DNA of 64,000 nt, from contig LDJB01000001.1 of the NCBI GenBank assembly GCA_001028815.1, positions 949,634-1,013,633 of the forward strand. The letters are read 5' to 3'. This stretch comes from Peptococcaceae bacterium 1109. GTDB lineage: Bacteria > Bacillota > Limnochordia > Darwinibacteriales > Darwinibacteriaceae. The notes beneath the pieces were generated by a model, which ran no database searches, was not told where the DNA came from, and saw nothing but the letters and a program-made list of their open reading frames with translations. Shown here in pieces: positions 35,501 to 44,075 of the stretch. How positions within the stretch are numbered: the first letter of the stretch is position 1; the number at the start of each line of letters is the position of its first letter. The translations under genes were made by a program, and so were the position numbers.

Positions 35501-36143
35501 GCTGCTGGTATCTCTGCTCTAGTTCTTGGAAATCACCAACCAGCAGGGCTGCCTGGCTGGCAGCTCGACGCTTTTCCCGGTACTCACCGGCTAAGCTAGG
35601 CACAAGGCGCGACCTTGAGCGGTGGGTATATAGCCCACTAGCCTCCTTGTCCAGGCCCTCGAATACCTCTTGAAGGTACCGCATTCCCGAAGCTGCCTCA
35701 AAGAGGCTTTGCCCAAGATCCCCGCCGGATTCCAGAAGCCTCCGGCCCCCGTCCCGTAGGCGGAGGTGATCTAGGCCGAACATGTCCTCAAAATCCCCTC
35801 GGCCAAGGCCCCCCAAGAAGGGCTCTAGGATTTCCTCAGGGAGGGCTTTATCATCTAGATCCAGGAGAGTGTTTTTCACACCCTTGCGCCGCCGGAAGGC
35901 AAGCTTAGTGCCATCCGCCAGCTGTAAGCCAAGCTCAATCCGGAGCTGGCTGGGCTTGTGGAGAAAGGCGTGGGCCGTCTGTCCGGGGATGCCGAACAGC
36001 CCATCTCCAATCGCCTTTAAGAGGGTGCTCTTCCCTGCTTCATTGGGCCCGTAGATCAGGTGGATGCCCTTGCCTTCGGCAAGGCGTAAGGTTTTTCCGG
36101 TGAACATGCCAAAGGCAGGTAGTGTGATGTAATCAATCCTCAT
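32598..36143 (-). CDS. YhaN/SbcC-like AAA coiled-coil ATPase
   Basis: An 1181-residue SMC-like ATPase. The real start is ATG 36143 (MRIDYITLPAFGMF), not the open frame that continues to 36449. Walker A is YGPNEAGKSTLLKAIG near residue 35. Two long coiled-coil arms (about 180-480 and 560-900) flank a central region. The C-terminus has the ABC signature GMSDGTQDQLYLALRLAS and Walker B PFVVDDVLINFDD. It overlaps the stop of the YhaO-like gene by 11 nt, so the two proteins are made together and probably form a complex for DNA-end processing or repair. Confidence 0.88.
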   Translation of the reverse strand: MRIDYITLPAFGMFTGKTLRLAEGKGIHLIYGPNEAGKSTLLKAIGDGLFGIPGQTAHAFLHKPSQLRIELGLQLADGTKLAFRRRKGVKNTLLDLDDKALPEEILEPFLGGLGRGDFEDMFGLDHLRLRDGGRRLLESGGDLGQSLFEAASGMRYLQEVFEGLDKEASGLYTHRSRSRLVPSLAGEYREKRRAASQAALLVGDFQELEQRYQQQREELQRVAEQVKEKRERSTALSRIKRTKPLLVQRQDLLDKLEALGPVPSLPPGSGDLYEELADALRAAELGQEEAQSQVDALQEELAGLTVPQGLLEQAAVVEELYQGLEKYAEAVDALPELEQKTQLAEESALRKLQEIRPHATRLEEAEHYRLPLMASAAVERLAEEYGQIRLDRETAGAAVQSRLADLEKAKRSLEKLGPMLDTGSLQRLVNRIRAHGALEKQHHDKLLEIAQLEESLSSQLERLPLWERPLEELASAQLPLEVTVEGCIQTERELDEKLARVKQEMEALEKQAGELRRQIGLLRTTGAVPSEKDLALARARRDHGWKLVRKAWLDKQPDVAGELEFSPDRPLPEAYEDSVTQADRISDELRRESDRVATIQALESQLGEVEGALEEKGKAEQALHEERQAFYDAWKGIWQPVQVVPLQPQAMGEWLERAQSLVQGYEELKQARVAAEALREQIGQLQGELAKALGAFVEPPRGSLGELLELAGEICEEAAERRGEHRRLTEVVEEQQDVLEKEQARLKAAQEAEQDWGRRWAEAMEAVGLPNSTDAPSALRYLRALDELFKLIDDLGVHKATRERQRKYITEYQRKVEAVVGKVGIEVYVESVPRAVRELMDGVKAAQAMLVRKEGLAAQIQGLQLRLGDLKRQATRSEEGISELMAAAECNTTEELIDILARHKQGEELREKIANLEEQLASEGFPLPQLMAEAQAMHMDRIPGELLTLQEELERLEAEQQDLNRAFGVTEKEYEEKVAGTSAQGALAAEQAQDTLARLAGAVDKYLKLKLSSLVLKRAVERYREEHQDPVLKRAGDIFAGLTGGSFTHLVVDYDAQDNPVIKGARNDELVGVEGMSDGTQDQLYLALRLASIERYLDHKEPIPFVVDDVLINFDDTRSAAALKALADLSQKTQVIMFTHHGSIVQMAAEVLPKESLALYILGRGEAAEILSGEALELAQG

Positions 36144-37407
36144 GGGAACTCCCCTCCTCCCGGATGAGCTGCGATGCGGCAAGCCCCCGCACATGGGCAA
36201 GCATCTCCCTAAAAGATTCAGGGTTGTCCAGATCGAGGTCCGGATGGTGGACAAAGAGATCGTGGGGCAGCTTTGCCTTGAGCTCAGCGAACTCGGCCCT
36301 GATCGCTTCCAGCAACACTTCATCTTCTTCCAGCTCCCCGAAGTACCGCAGAAGAAAGCCCCGAGGCAAGTACTGGGAATCGGCGGGGAGGGAATCGCGA
36401 GAGCTGGTTGTGCGGAACTTAACCTTTTCCAGCCAGCCTTGGCCGCCACTTTCCTCCGAGAGGAGCACTCTGATCTGGTTAATCCAGTACTCTTCCTGCT
36501 TTACCAGGGCACCATGGGCAGGGGACGCACCGGTGAGTTCAAAGCGAAACACCACAGGGCGCCCCCCAGCTTGCTCCATTTCTTGAGTAGCGGCTTCCCG
36601 CAGGATTGACAGGATATCCCAGGGTGTATGGGCAGCACTGCAATCTACCACAGAACGTGTCCAGCGGAGTACGTCCAGATGGCACTCTACAGTGTCCGTG
36701 ATCCTGCCGTCTTGGTAAGTAACAAGGGTACACCCTTTCGGGCCCGTCTCATTGACGTGCCTCCCTTGAAGGTTGCCGGGATAGACAATCCAAGGGGAGT
36801 CCTGGTGCACCACTTCTCTACGATGGACATGGCCTAAGGCCCAGTAATCGTAGCCTTTGTTGAGTAAGTCGCTCAAAGTGCATGGTGCGTAAGGCTCATG
36901 CCCCTCCCGCCCGTCCAAGGCCGTGTGGAGAAGCCCAATATTGAGCAAACCCGGAATGGGGCTGGGATAATCCCGGACAAGGTTGTCTGTAACTGCGGGC
37001 CTGGCATAGCCCTGGCCGTGAATGGCCACCCCCAGCTTCTCCAAAACCACTGTCTGGGGGCCTTTTTGCCACAGGTCGCAGACATTATCCGGAAGGCTGA
37101 GGCTGCGGGTTATCTGGCTCACTGCATCGTGATTTCCCCGCGCAATAAAGACAGGAATACCCGCATCCCGCAAGCGGCGCATGCGCGCGGCAAAATACAG
37201 GCCGGTGCTATAGTCCCGCCAGTCCCCATCATAAAGATCCCCGGCGATGAGTACAAAGTCCACCTGTTCCTCCAGGGCTAGCTCCACAAGGGAGTCAAAA
37301 GCCTGGCGGGTGGCGTTATGTACATATCCCGGGGCACCTTCATAACGTTCCAAGCCCCGTAAGGGGCTATCTAGATGGATGTCAGCAGCATGAATAAACT
37401 TACCCAA
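36133..37407 (-). CDS. YhaO/SbcD-like metallophosphoesterase
   Basis: A 424-residue calcineurin-like phosphoesterase. The metal-binding motifs are in order: HAADIHLDSPL, LIAGDLYDGDW, IARGNHDA and LGHVHRRE, with GLLHTALDG between. These define the Mre11/SbcD/YhaO nuclease group. The start appears to be a TTG at 37407, preceded by AGGGGGAAGG. It is coupled by an 11-nt overlap to the ATPase gene downstream. Expected role: Mn2+-dependent DNA exonuclease with the YhaN-like ATPase. Confidence 0.9.
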   Translation of the reverse strand: MGKFIHAADIHLDSPLRGLERYEGAPGYVHNATRQAFDSLVELALEEQVDFVLIAGDLYDGDWRDYSTGLYFAARMRRLRDAGIPVFIARGNHDAVSQITRSLSLPDNVCDLWQKGPQTVVLEKLGVAIHGQGYARPAVTDNLVRDYPSPIPGLLNIGLLHTALDGREGHEPYAPCTLSDLLNKGYDYWALGHVHRREVVHQDSPWIVYPGNLQGRHVNETGPKGCTLVTYQDGRITDTVECHLDVLRWTRSVVDCSAAHTPWDILSILREAATQEMEQAGGRPVVFRFELTGASPAHGALVKQEEYWINQIRVLLSEESGGQGWLEKVKFRTTSSRDSLPADSQYLPRGFLLRYFGELEEDEVLLEAIRAEFAELKAKLPHDLFVHHPDLDLDNPESFREMLAHVRGLAASQLIREEGSSHED

Positions 37408-37481
37408 CCGCCTTCCCCCTTCGCTTCACATAGCTCGTAATACTTAGTTCGGCGTAAGTGGAGAAGACCCTCTTGCCAATC

Positions 37482-39740
37482 TTATGCCTGAAATTTGCCC
37501 AGTTTCGCCAGGGCCGCCTCTTCTGCCAAGGGTTTGCTGTAGAGATAACCCTGCATGATATCGCACGCGATTGTCGCCAAGTACTGCCTCTGGATTTCGT
37601 GTTCCACTCCTTCTGCCACTACCTCTAGATCCAATTTATGGCACATGGAAACAAGATCCTCCAAAATGTGGCTCTGCTTGCTCTCAATCGGGACACTGTC
37701 AATGAAGCGCTTGTCAATCTTGATGGAGTCAATTGGCAGCTCGCCCAGGCGTGCCAGGGCAGAATATCCGGTGCCAAAGTCATCGAGGGCAATGGTGATG
37801 CCTAAATCTCGTAGGGGGCAGAGCTTGCTTTCAATATCTGAAAAATCTTCGATGATAACGGACTCCGTTATTTCCAGCTCGAGGTTTTCCGGTTTGATGC
37901 CTGCCCGTTCCACGATCTCCTTGACCCGCTCGGCAAAATCTTCCTGCCGCAGTTGGGCCACGGAGATGTTCACCGCCACATGAAGGTCAGGATAACCTGC
38001 CTTATAGAGCTGGCTGATGAACCTGCAGGCTGTCTCCAAGAACCAGTAGCCCAGGGGCACGATTAGGTCTTGCCGCTCTGCGATGGGAATAAACTCTACC
38101 GGCGAAACCCGGCCGCTTGAGGGTGACTCCATCCTAGCCAAAGCCTCAAAACCCACAATCTTCCCTGTGGCAAGGCTTACTTTAGGCTGGTATTCCAGAT
38201 AGAAGAGGCTGCCCTCCGGACTGGCTATGAACTCAGCCATCTCCCTGGCGATGATCTCCTCCCGTTGAAGCTGAGCTTCAATGCCCGAATCATAGAAGGA
38301 GAAGCTGTGCCCGCTCGGCACGGTCTCCGCGTGGTGCAGCGCCACTGACGCTCGGGTAACTGCTTCCATTGCACTTTGGCAGCCACTTCCCAGCTCTAAA
38401 ATACCGGTGCGCACCATGATCTGACGGCCCACACACTCTAGCGGGCGCTCCAAATTTCCTTTGATCTGTTCCGCGAGCTCGGCTAATTCTTCCTTGCCTC
38501 GGTAATCTCGGACATACAGCACAAAGCGGTTTGTGGCAAAGTGGAATAAAGAACGATTAGCATTGGTAAAAGCTCGCAATCGCTTCCCCAGCTCCCTAAT
38601 GGCCCGATCTCCCACGTCAAAGCCGTAAGCCGAGTTGATGGCCCCTAAGTTGCGGCAATGCACCATCATAATCGCTCGGTGGCCCTCCCGCCCTGGAGCC
38701 AGCTCCTCGCCGAGATACTCAAGGAGATGGGCTTTGTTTGGCAAGCCTGTTAATGAATCCTCGTAAGCTAAGCTAACCAGTTCTCTGCTGTGCGTATAGT
38801 TTGAAGCCAGTATGTAAACGAGGCCGGTGAACACCACTGTGGCCGCGACCAGGGCCAGTACAGAGGCTATGCGGGCCACAGCCTGCGTGGCGCTTGTTGA
38901 CATGCTGATCACCAGAGTGCCCGATCGTTCCGACCCAGTGTACACCGGGACATACACTTCGTAAACGCGCTCTCCCCGGTCCTCATCGAAGTTCACCTGG
39001 GCATAGGACTCTCCAGAAGCCAAGGCCGCGATGGCGCTTATGTCGTCCCGCCTGGCGCCTAAGATTCCTGGATCATCGCTGGCAATCACAGTGAGATCTT
39101 CATCCACAAAGTATACCCGGTCCACCAACTCCAACCGGCCAAGCTCGTGAAAAAGATACCCCAGCTCAAAGGATTCCAACAGTTCGGCGACGCGGCCCGC
39201 CTTTATGCCCAGCTGGACAAAGCGCCCGCCCTCACCTCGGAAATAGCCATACTTGAACAACTCTCCTGATTCTGTATCTTCTCGGATATCCTCAACTAGG
39301 GCTGTGGCCCCGCTAATTAAGAAGTCATGAACGGGGTGCCCCGGTACCGCCTGCCATCCAAGATACTCGTCCCTATTGGAGTGGACGATCTCCCCTTCCG
39401 GGCTGTAGATGAAGATGTCATCTACGCCCAGCACGGGGGCAAGCTCTTTCAAGGATTCGCTGGTCATATGGGCTGAGTAGAGGGCGGTTGTCCCGCTCGC
39501 GCTGTAGAGCTTATCTTCCAGGAGGTCATTAAGGAGATCATAAGCTTCCCTAGACTTCGTGAGGCTGTGGGAGTAGATGTGGGCATAACTTAGGGACTGT
39601 TTCTCCAGCAGTTGGAAAAAATAGCCGCGGATTGCCCGCACCAAGAGGATGTCGGTGAGCAAGAACCCCGCTGCAATCACTATTACTGGGAGGATGTACC
39701 GTCGAACACTAATGGAGCGCCGCAACTTTGCTTTCGTCAT
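37482..39740 (-). CDS. Membrane EAL phosphodiesterase with degenerate GGDEF
   Basis: A 752-residue signalling protein from ATG 39740 (GAGGTG upstream). A membrane helix (residues 10-35) and a second near 300-325 enclose an extracytoplasmic sensor domain. A GGDEF domain follows, but its signature is ATNRF instead of GGDEF, so cyclase activity is not expected. The EAL domain keeps [23 protein letters not shown] and VVAEGVE, the residues for metal binding and c-di-GMP hydrolysis. It diverges from a chemoreceptor gene, suggesting linked control of motility. Confidence 0.92.
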   Translation of the reverse strand: MTKAKLRRSISVRRYILPVIVIAAGFLLTDILLVRAIRGYFFQLLEKQSLSYAHIYSHSLTKSREAYDLLNDLLEDKLYSASGTTALYSAHMTSESLKELAPVLGVDDIFIYSPEGEIVHSNRDEYLGWQAVPGHPVHDFLISGATALVEDIREDTESGELFKYGYFRGEGGRFVQLGIKAGRVAELLESFELGYLFHELGRLELVDRVYFVDEDLTVIASDDPGILGARRDDISAIAALASGESYAQVNFDEDRGERVYEVYVPVYTGSERSGTLVISMSTSATQAVARIASVLALVAATVVFTGLVYILASNYTHSRELVSLAYEDSLTGLPNKAHLLEYLGEELAPGREGHRAIMMVHCRNLGAINSAYGFDVGDRAIRELGKRLRAFTNANRSLFHFATNRFVLYVRDYRGKEELAELAEQIKGNLERPLECVGRQIMVRTGILELGSGCQSAMEAVTRASVALHHAETVPSGHSFSFYDSGIEAQLQREEIIAREMAEFIASPEGSLFYLEYQPKVSLATGKIVGFEALARMESPSSGRVSPVEFIPIAERQDLIVPLGYWFLETACRFISQLYKAGYPDLHVAVNISVAQLRQEDFAERVKEIVERAGIKPENLELEITESVIIEDFSDIESKLCPLRDLGITIALDDFGTGYSALARLGELPIDSIKIDKRFIDSVPIESKQSHILEDLVSMCHKLDLEVVAEGVEHEIQRQYLATIACDIMQGYLYSKPLAEEAALAKLGKFQA

Positions 39741-39868
39741 GGTCACACCTCGTTTGGACGCCTCGTTACTGTCTAAGTAGTAGTTCGCCGCAGTCGCCCG
39801 TACTCCTACGTTTTTCCATAATTTACGCGACAATTCTCCCATTCCCGCCTCCTTCCCCGTTACTCTGC

Positions 39869-39898
39869 TTGACAGAATCTCCCTGTTCTTGCGATAAT
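39869..39898 (+). promoter_or_regulatory. Sigma-70-type promoter for chemoreceptor
   Basis: TTGACA (39869-39874) and GATAAT (39893-39898) are separated by 18 nt, 43 nt before the ATG at 39941. The rest of the 39741-39940 gap shows no other clear signal. Confidence 0.7.
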
Positions 39899-39940
39899 TC
39901 AGATGAGCTCCAAGCTTGTACTTTCATAAGGGGGTTGTGT

Positions 39941-41809
39941 ATGCTCAAGTTCCGGGGAATTGCAGCCAAGATCGCCATTTATGTAGGGCTCTTTATCTTT
40001 GCAACTGCCGCAGGCCTGGGCCTGTTGGCCTATTACAGCGGTGCCCGCGCCGTGGTCAATGAGGTAGAGCGGGCCCTAGAGATGCAAGCCATCACCGCGG
40101 GGGAGTACCTCGCGAGCCGCTTTGAGAAGCACCTCACCGAACTTATGGTGATCGCGGATCAGCCAGAAATGAAATCCATGGAATGGGACAAGCAGCATCC
40201 CATCCTTGAGCGTGCTTTGGGGCGCACCAGCGATTTTCTCGCCTTGGGGGTTGTCAGTCCTGACGGAGCCACTCGCTACGCAGATGGGAACACCGCCCAG
40301 CTCGGAGACAGGGATTACGTAATCCGGGCCTTTGCAGGCCGCGCGGGTGTTTCAGATGTGCTGATCAGCCGCGTTACCAACAGCTTAGTTCTGATGTATG
40401 CTGTTCCCATCACTAGCGAAGGCCGAGTAGTGGGAGTCTTAATCGGACGGCGCGATGCAGAGGTGGTAAGCGAACTCACCGACGGCCTCGGTTTCGGTGT
40501 GCAGGGCTGGGCGTATGCTTTTGGCCCTGATGGTACTCTCTTTGCCCACCCCGAGCGGGAGCTAGTCTTTGATCAGGCCAATATCTTCGATCCCCAAGGG
40601 CCTTACTACCCAGTAGGCGAAGCGGTACGGGGCCTCAGCTCAGGCAGCAGCGGTGTCATCCGCTACCGCCTAAGTGATGGCAGGGAGCGGATCGTGGGCA
40701 TTGCCCCTGTGCCATCCAGCGGCTGGACCATCGCGGTGGGAGCTTTCCGAGAAGAGGTGCTGTCAAATGTGTACACCCTCAGAAATGCTCTCTTAGGCCT
40801 TTCCCTGCTGTTTATCGCTGCCAGCCTGGGAGCAGCGGTACTGTTTGCCAGGCGCATCGCTAATCCTCTGCGGAAAATCCAGGCTATAATATCCGCCGTT
40901 GCCTCTGGAGACCTCACTTCCACGGTAGAATTGGTAAAGAGCAGGGACGAAGTGGGCTTAGTCTCTGATGCCCTGAACGCTACTGTGGCAAGCATTAGAG
41001 AAGCAATCTCGCTAGTGAACGACACCACCGCTGAGCTCAACGCAACAAGCGCACGCCTTGCCGCGGCAGCCCAAGAGGTAAGTGCCTCAGTGGAGGAGGT
41101 TGCCAGTACCACCAATGAGTTTTCCAGCACTCTTGATCAGGTAACCACTAACGCCCAGACGGTAACCAGGACCGCAGGGGAAGTAGCGGAACGCGCGTCC
41201 CGAGGTGAGCGGGCCTTAGGAGGCATCGTGGGCCGCATGCGCCAGTTGCGGGACAATGCCCAGGCTCTGGCGGGGGACGTAGCCCGCCTCACCTCCCTTT
41301 CAGAGGAGATAAGTAAGATGGTCCACCTGATCGGCGATATTGCCGACCAGACTAACCTTTTGGCCTTAAACGCGGCCATCGAAGCAGCCCGAGCCGGTGA
41401 ACACGGGCGAGGCTTTTCCGTTGTAGCAGAGGAAGTGCGGAAGCTCGCTGAAGAAACGGGCAGAGCGGCAGAAGCTATTACATCCCTCATCAGCCAGATT
41501 GAGGTTGGCGTGGCACAGACCGTCCAAGCCATACACGATGAAGCAGGCCACGCAGCGGCAGCTCTAGACAGCGTCGACGAAGGCGCTGCCATCCTGCAAG
41601 ACATTCTTGATGCAGTGGAAGGAATTGTCAGCCAGGTACAGGGGATTACTGCAGGGTTAACCGAGCTCAACACAGCGGGCCATGAGATTGCCAGTGCCAC
41701 CCAAGAGCAAGCAGCATCCATGCAAGAAGTTGCCCAGTCCGCTCAAGATCTCACTGGCCTCAGTACTAGACTTCAACAACTAGTGGGCCGCTTCCGGCTC
41801 ACCCGCTAA
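39941..41809 (+). CDS. Methyl-accepting chemotaxis protein
   Basis: A 622-residue chemoreceptor starting at ATG 39941, with AGGGGG 6 nt upstream. Transmembrane helix 1 (about 8-30) and helix 2 (about 280-300) flank a double-Cache-type sensor domain (segments [25 protein letters not shown]). A HAMP domain follows ([11 protein letters not shown]...), then the signalling coiled coil with the hairpin tip [20 protein letters not shown]. No C-terminal CheR-binding pentapeptide is seen. The ligand may be a small organic molecule; the domain type gives no more. It points to a chemotaxis system elsewhere. Confidence 0.95.
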   Translation: MLKFRGIAAKIAIYVGLFIFATAAGLGLLAYYSGARAVVNEVERALEMQAITAGEYLASRFEKHLTELMVIADQPEMKSMEWDKQHPILERALGRTSDFLALGVVSPDGATRYADGNTAQLGDRDYVIRAFAGRAGVSDVLISRVTNSLVLMYAVPITSEGRVVGVLIGRRDAEVVSELTDGLGFGVQGWAYAFGPDGTLFAHPERELVFDQANIFDPQGPYYPVGEAVRGLSSGSSGVIRYRLSDGRERIVGIAPVPSSGWTIAVGAFREEVLSNVYTLRNALLGLSLLFIAASLGAAVLFARRIANPLRKIQAIISAVASGDLTSTVELVKSRDEVGLVSDALNATVASIREAISLVNDTTAELNATSARLAAAAQEVSASVEEVASTTNEFSSTLDQVTTNAQTVTRTAGEVAERASRGERALGGIVGRMRQLRDNAQALAGDVARLTSLSEEISKMVHLIGDIADQTNLLALNAAIEAARAGEHGRGFSVVAEEVRKLAEETGRAAEAITSLISQIEVGVAQTVQAIHDEAGHAAAALDSVDEGAAILQDILDAVEGIVSQVQGITAGLTELNTAGHEIASATQEQAASMQEVAQSAQDLTGLSTRLQQLVGRFRLTR

Positions 41810-41815
41810 CAAAGA

Positions 41816-41842
41816 GGCAGGCAGCATAAATCGCTGCCTGCC
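41816..41842 (+). terminator. Bidirectional hairpin terminator
   Basis: GGCAGGCAGC (41816-41825) and GCTGCCTGCC (41833-41842) form a perfect 10-bp stem with a 7-nt loop between the convergent chemoreceptor and UroD-like genes. The following tracts are only moderately T-rich on both sides. Confidence 0.75.
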
Positions 41843-41851
41843 GTGTTTGTC

Positions 41852-42958
41852 CTAGTTCTGGCTTACGGAACTGCTTAGGGCAAATAAGTTCGCGTGAGGC
41901 GTACCCTCTTCCAAGAAATCGGTAGTGCCCAAGATGAAGCTAGGCCGCTTCTCCGCTAAGGTTAGGATTTGCTCGCCCTTCTCCTTCACTTCCTCAGGGG
42001 TTGCAGTGCGAAGAAAGTCAATTTGATCGATGTTTCCCAACAAGGTGATGTGTTCCGCAAAGCGCTCTATAGCATCCTTAAGGGTACTGTCGCCATAGGG
42101 GGGCTCCGCAATCGATTCGTAAGCTCGAAAGCCTAGTTCATTGTATACCTCAAACAGGGAGCGGGCATCACCGCAGTTGTGGTACAGGACTGCCGTCCCC
42201 TTCCCCTGGATTTCGTCAATCACCTCCTTTTCCAGTTCCAGAATGTACCGTTGGAAGAAGTGAGGCCCGACCATGGTGCCTGTGGCAATGTTCCCCGCGT
42301 AGCTCAAGGCATCTACCCCTTCATCCAAGATTTCCCTGGTATACTCTAAGAGCCGTCCCTGGAAGTAACGTGCCATCGCGTGAAAGAAGCCTGGATCCAT
42401 CAAGGCGTCTACGAGTAAGTCGTCGAGCTTGCGGTAGTCCGCAAGGGTATTGAACACCCCTGAAATCCAAGGGGCCGTGATGCCCTCATCCCCAATTAGC
42501 TCCTTAGCCCGCCTGAGCTCATCCAAGGCAAGCTTGGGTACAGGCGGCTGGTACTTTACAAACTGGTCAAAGTCTGTTCTATCTTTGATCAGGTACTCCA
42601 CCGTAGCAGATACTGAGTGGTATTTAGTCAGCTGCTTGACTGACTTTACTTGAGTGAGTATCCGTTCGGGAGTCTCCACCTGGGTTGTAATAACCCGCTC
42701 GCCGCGGGAGTCTTGTTCCTTTACGACAACGCGCCAGTTTGGGCCCTCGACGTGCACATCATCGCCCCGTACGTTGATATTCCGATGCATGAGGTCAAAC
42801 CCAAAGTGACGATAGACATCTATGGTGCCTTGGATCACGTCCACATCGGGGTCTTGAAAGAAGGCCTTCACGAAATTCTTGTAGATAAACGGGGAGACCG
42901 CCCTGCGGTCTACCGGCTTGTTCCAAATGCTGTTTAGCAAGCGCTCTCTGCCAGTCAT
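41852..42958 (-). CDS. UroD-like (MtaA/CmuA group) protein 2
   Basis: A 368-residue protein with the uroporphyrinogen decarboxylase TIM-barrel fold. Landmarks are RERLLNSIWNKPVDRRAV at the start, VLYHNCGDARSLF with the His-x-Cys pair typical of zinc-dependent methyltransferase members, and LLGNIDQIDFLRTATPEEV. It overlaps the sister gene by 4 nt. Relatives carry out methyl transfer to or from corrinoid proteins, or have unknown roles in sugar loci. No haem or corrinoid genes are nearby. Probably not a true UroD. Confidence 0.82.
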   Translation of the reverse strand: MTGRERLLNSIWNKPVDRRAVSPFIYKNFVKAFFQDPDVDVIQGTIDVYRHFGFDLMHRNINVRGDDVHVEGPNWRVVVKEQDSRGERVITTQVETPERILTQVKSVKQLTKYHSVSATVEYLIKDRTDFDQFVKYQPPVPKLALDELRRAKELIGDEGITAPWISGVFNTLADYRKLDDLLVDALMDPGFFHAMARYFQGRLLEYTREILDEGVDALSYAGNIATGTMVGPHFFQRYILELEKEVIDEIQGKGTAVLYHNCGDARSLFEVYNELGFRAYESIAEPPYGDSTLKDAIERFAEHITLLGNIDQIDFLRTATPEEVKEKGEQILTLAEKRPSFILGTTDFLEEGTPHANLFALSSSVSQN

Positions 42959-44061
42959 TTTCCACCCTCAACTCCGGCCTCAATGAAGGCGATGTAGTTC
43001 CGGATCATGCCTTCACTGATCACTTCTTCATAGGGGCCCGCCGTAGGTGATAAGATAAACCGACCGCCAGCACCCTCTTCAAGGCAGCTGTAGACCATCT
43101 TCGTGATCTCGTCCGGTGTAAGCCGCCGCAGGTCATCATACTGGACGTTGCCGATTAGGGCAATCTCGCTGCCTAAGATTTCTCGAGCTTCACTGATGGT
43201 GCAGTCCCCCACGGGCGGCGCTTCGATAGTGTGGACACCATCAGGCCCGATCTCCCGAATACGCGGCAACACCTGCTTAATGTTCCCGTGGTAATGGAGG
43301 ATGAAGAAACAGCCGTATGAGTGGACTAGGTCAACCATTTCCTTGAACCTCTGTCCCGCAATAGGCCAGAAGTCCCGGGGCGCGATCATCGGTGGGCCGG
43401 CAAACTCCGCTCCTACTGCGAAGAACACGGGCCCGATGCCTCCCTCCAACAGGTAACGGTAAAAATGCATAACTCGCTGATGCACCTCATCCAAAGCCCT
43501 CTGCAATCGCTCCGGCTCTAGAATGGACCACAAAGAGAAGTTCTCTGGGCCGCAGAGGTGGTAAACGGTGGCCACTGCATCTCCTGGATCCGCCATCATC
43601 AGGCCCCTATCCCCCAGTTCCTCCCGATCGGCGAAGAAGAAATCCAGGGACGGCCTTGGTGGCTCATATGGCAGTGTCAGGATGGCCTCAAGGTCCTCCA
43701 CGCTCTCCACGAAGTGTTTGAGAGTCATGGTCAGTCCATTGCGGTACGTGTAGGACTTCTCAAACTCCCGTCCTTGCGCCCTGACAACTTGGTGGTAGAC
43801 GACGTCCCTACCATTCCTTTCCTCCACTATCTCCACTTCCAGTTCTTTCGAAGCGTTGAAGCAGAAACCTGTGTCAAAATTGCGGCGGTTGAATATGTCT
43901 ACATCGTGCTCCTCCACCTTAGCCAGAATCTCCCTATAATGCGGATTGTTGTACACATCAGCGTAGTAGTCCACTTTGTGGTAAGGAAAGAGCAGCCAAA
44001 TGGGAGGCCGATCCACTGATTCACCTTTGAAGAATCTAGTTAAGCGTTCCCTGCTCCGCAC
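42955..44061 (-). CDS. UroD-like (MtaA/CmuA group) protein 1
   Basis: A 368-residue paralogue of the downstream protein, starting at a GTG with GGGGGGTGAT upstream. Landmarks are SRERLTRFFKGESVDRPPIW, FILHYHGNIKQVL (His-x-Gly in place of the His-x-Cys of its sister) and LIGNVQYDDLRRLTPDEI. The missing Cys suggests that this copy lost or changed the metal site. The two form an overlapping pair downstream of an FAD oxidoreductase, so they may act as a heteromer. Substrate unknown. Confidence 0.82.
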   Translation of the reverse strand: MRSRERLTRFFKGESVDRPPIWLLFPYHKVDYYADVYNNPHYREILAKVEEHDVDIFNRRNFDTGFCFNASKELEVEIVEERNGRDVVYHQVVRAQGREFEKSYTYRNGLTMTLKHFVESVEDLEAILTLPYEPPRPSLDFFFADREELGDRGLMMADPGDAVATVYHLCGPENFSLWSILEPERLQRALDEVHQRVMHFYRYLLEGGIGPVFFAVGAEFAGPPMIAPRDFWPIAGQRFKEMVDLVHSYGCFFILHYHGNIKQVLPRIREIGPDGVHTIEAPPVGDCTISEAREILGSEIALIGNVQYDDLRRLTPDEITKMVYSCLEEGAGGRFILSPTAGPYEEVISEGMIRNYIAFIEAGVEGGK

Positions 44062-44075
44062 AGTATCACCCCCCC

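Noticed and set aside
36144-36449. Extension of the YhaN-like reading by 102 codons
   Set aside because: It overlaps most of the end of the YhaO gene in another frame; the Walker A distance fits the ATG at 36143.
39728-39940. Extension of the chemoreceptor reading to 39728
   Set aside because: It runs through the -35/-10 pair; AGGGGG before ATG 39941 and the position of the first membrane helix fix the start.
42955-44061. Assignment as uroporphyrinogen decarboxylase (hemE)
   Set aside because: No haem genes nearby, two diverged copies in a sugar-type operon, and metal-site residues closer to the methyltransferase branch.
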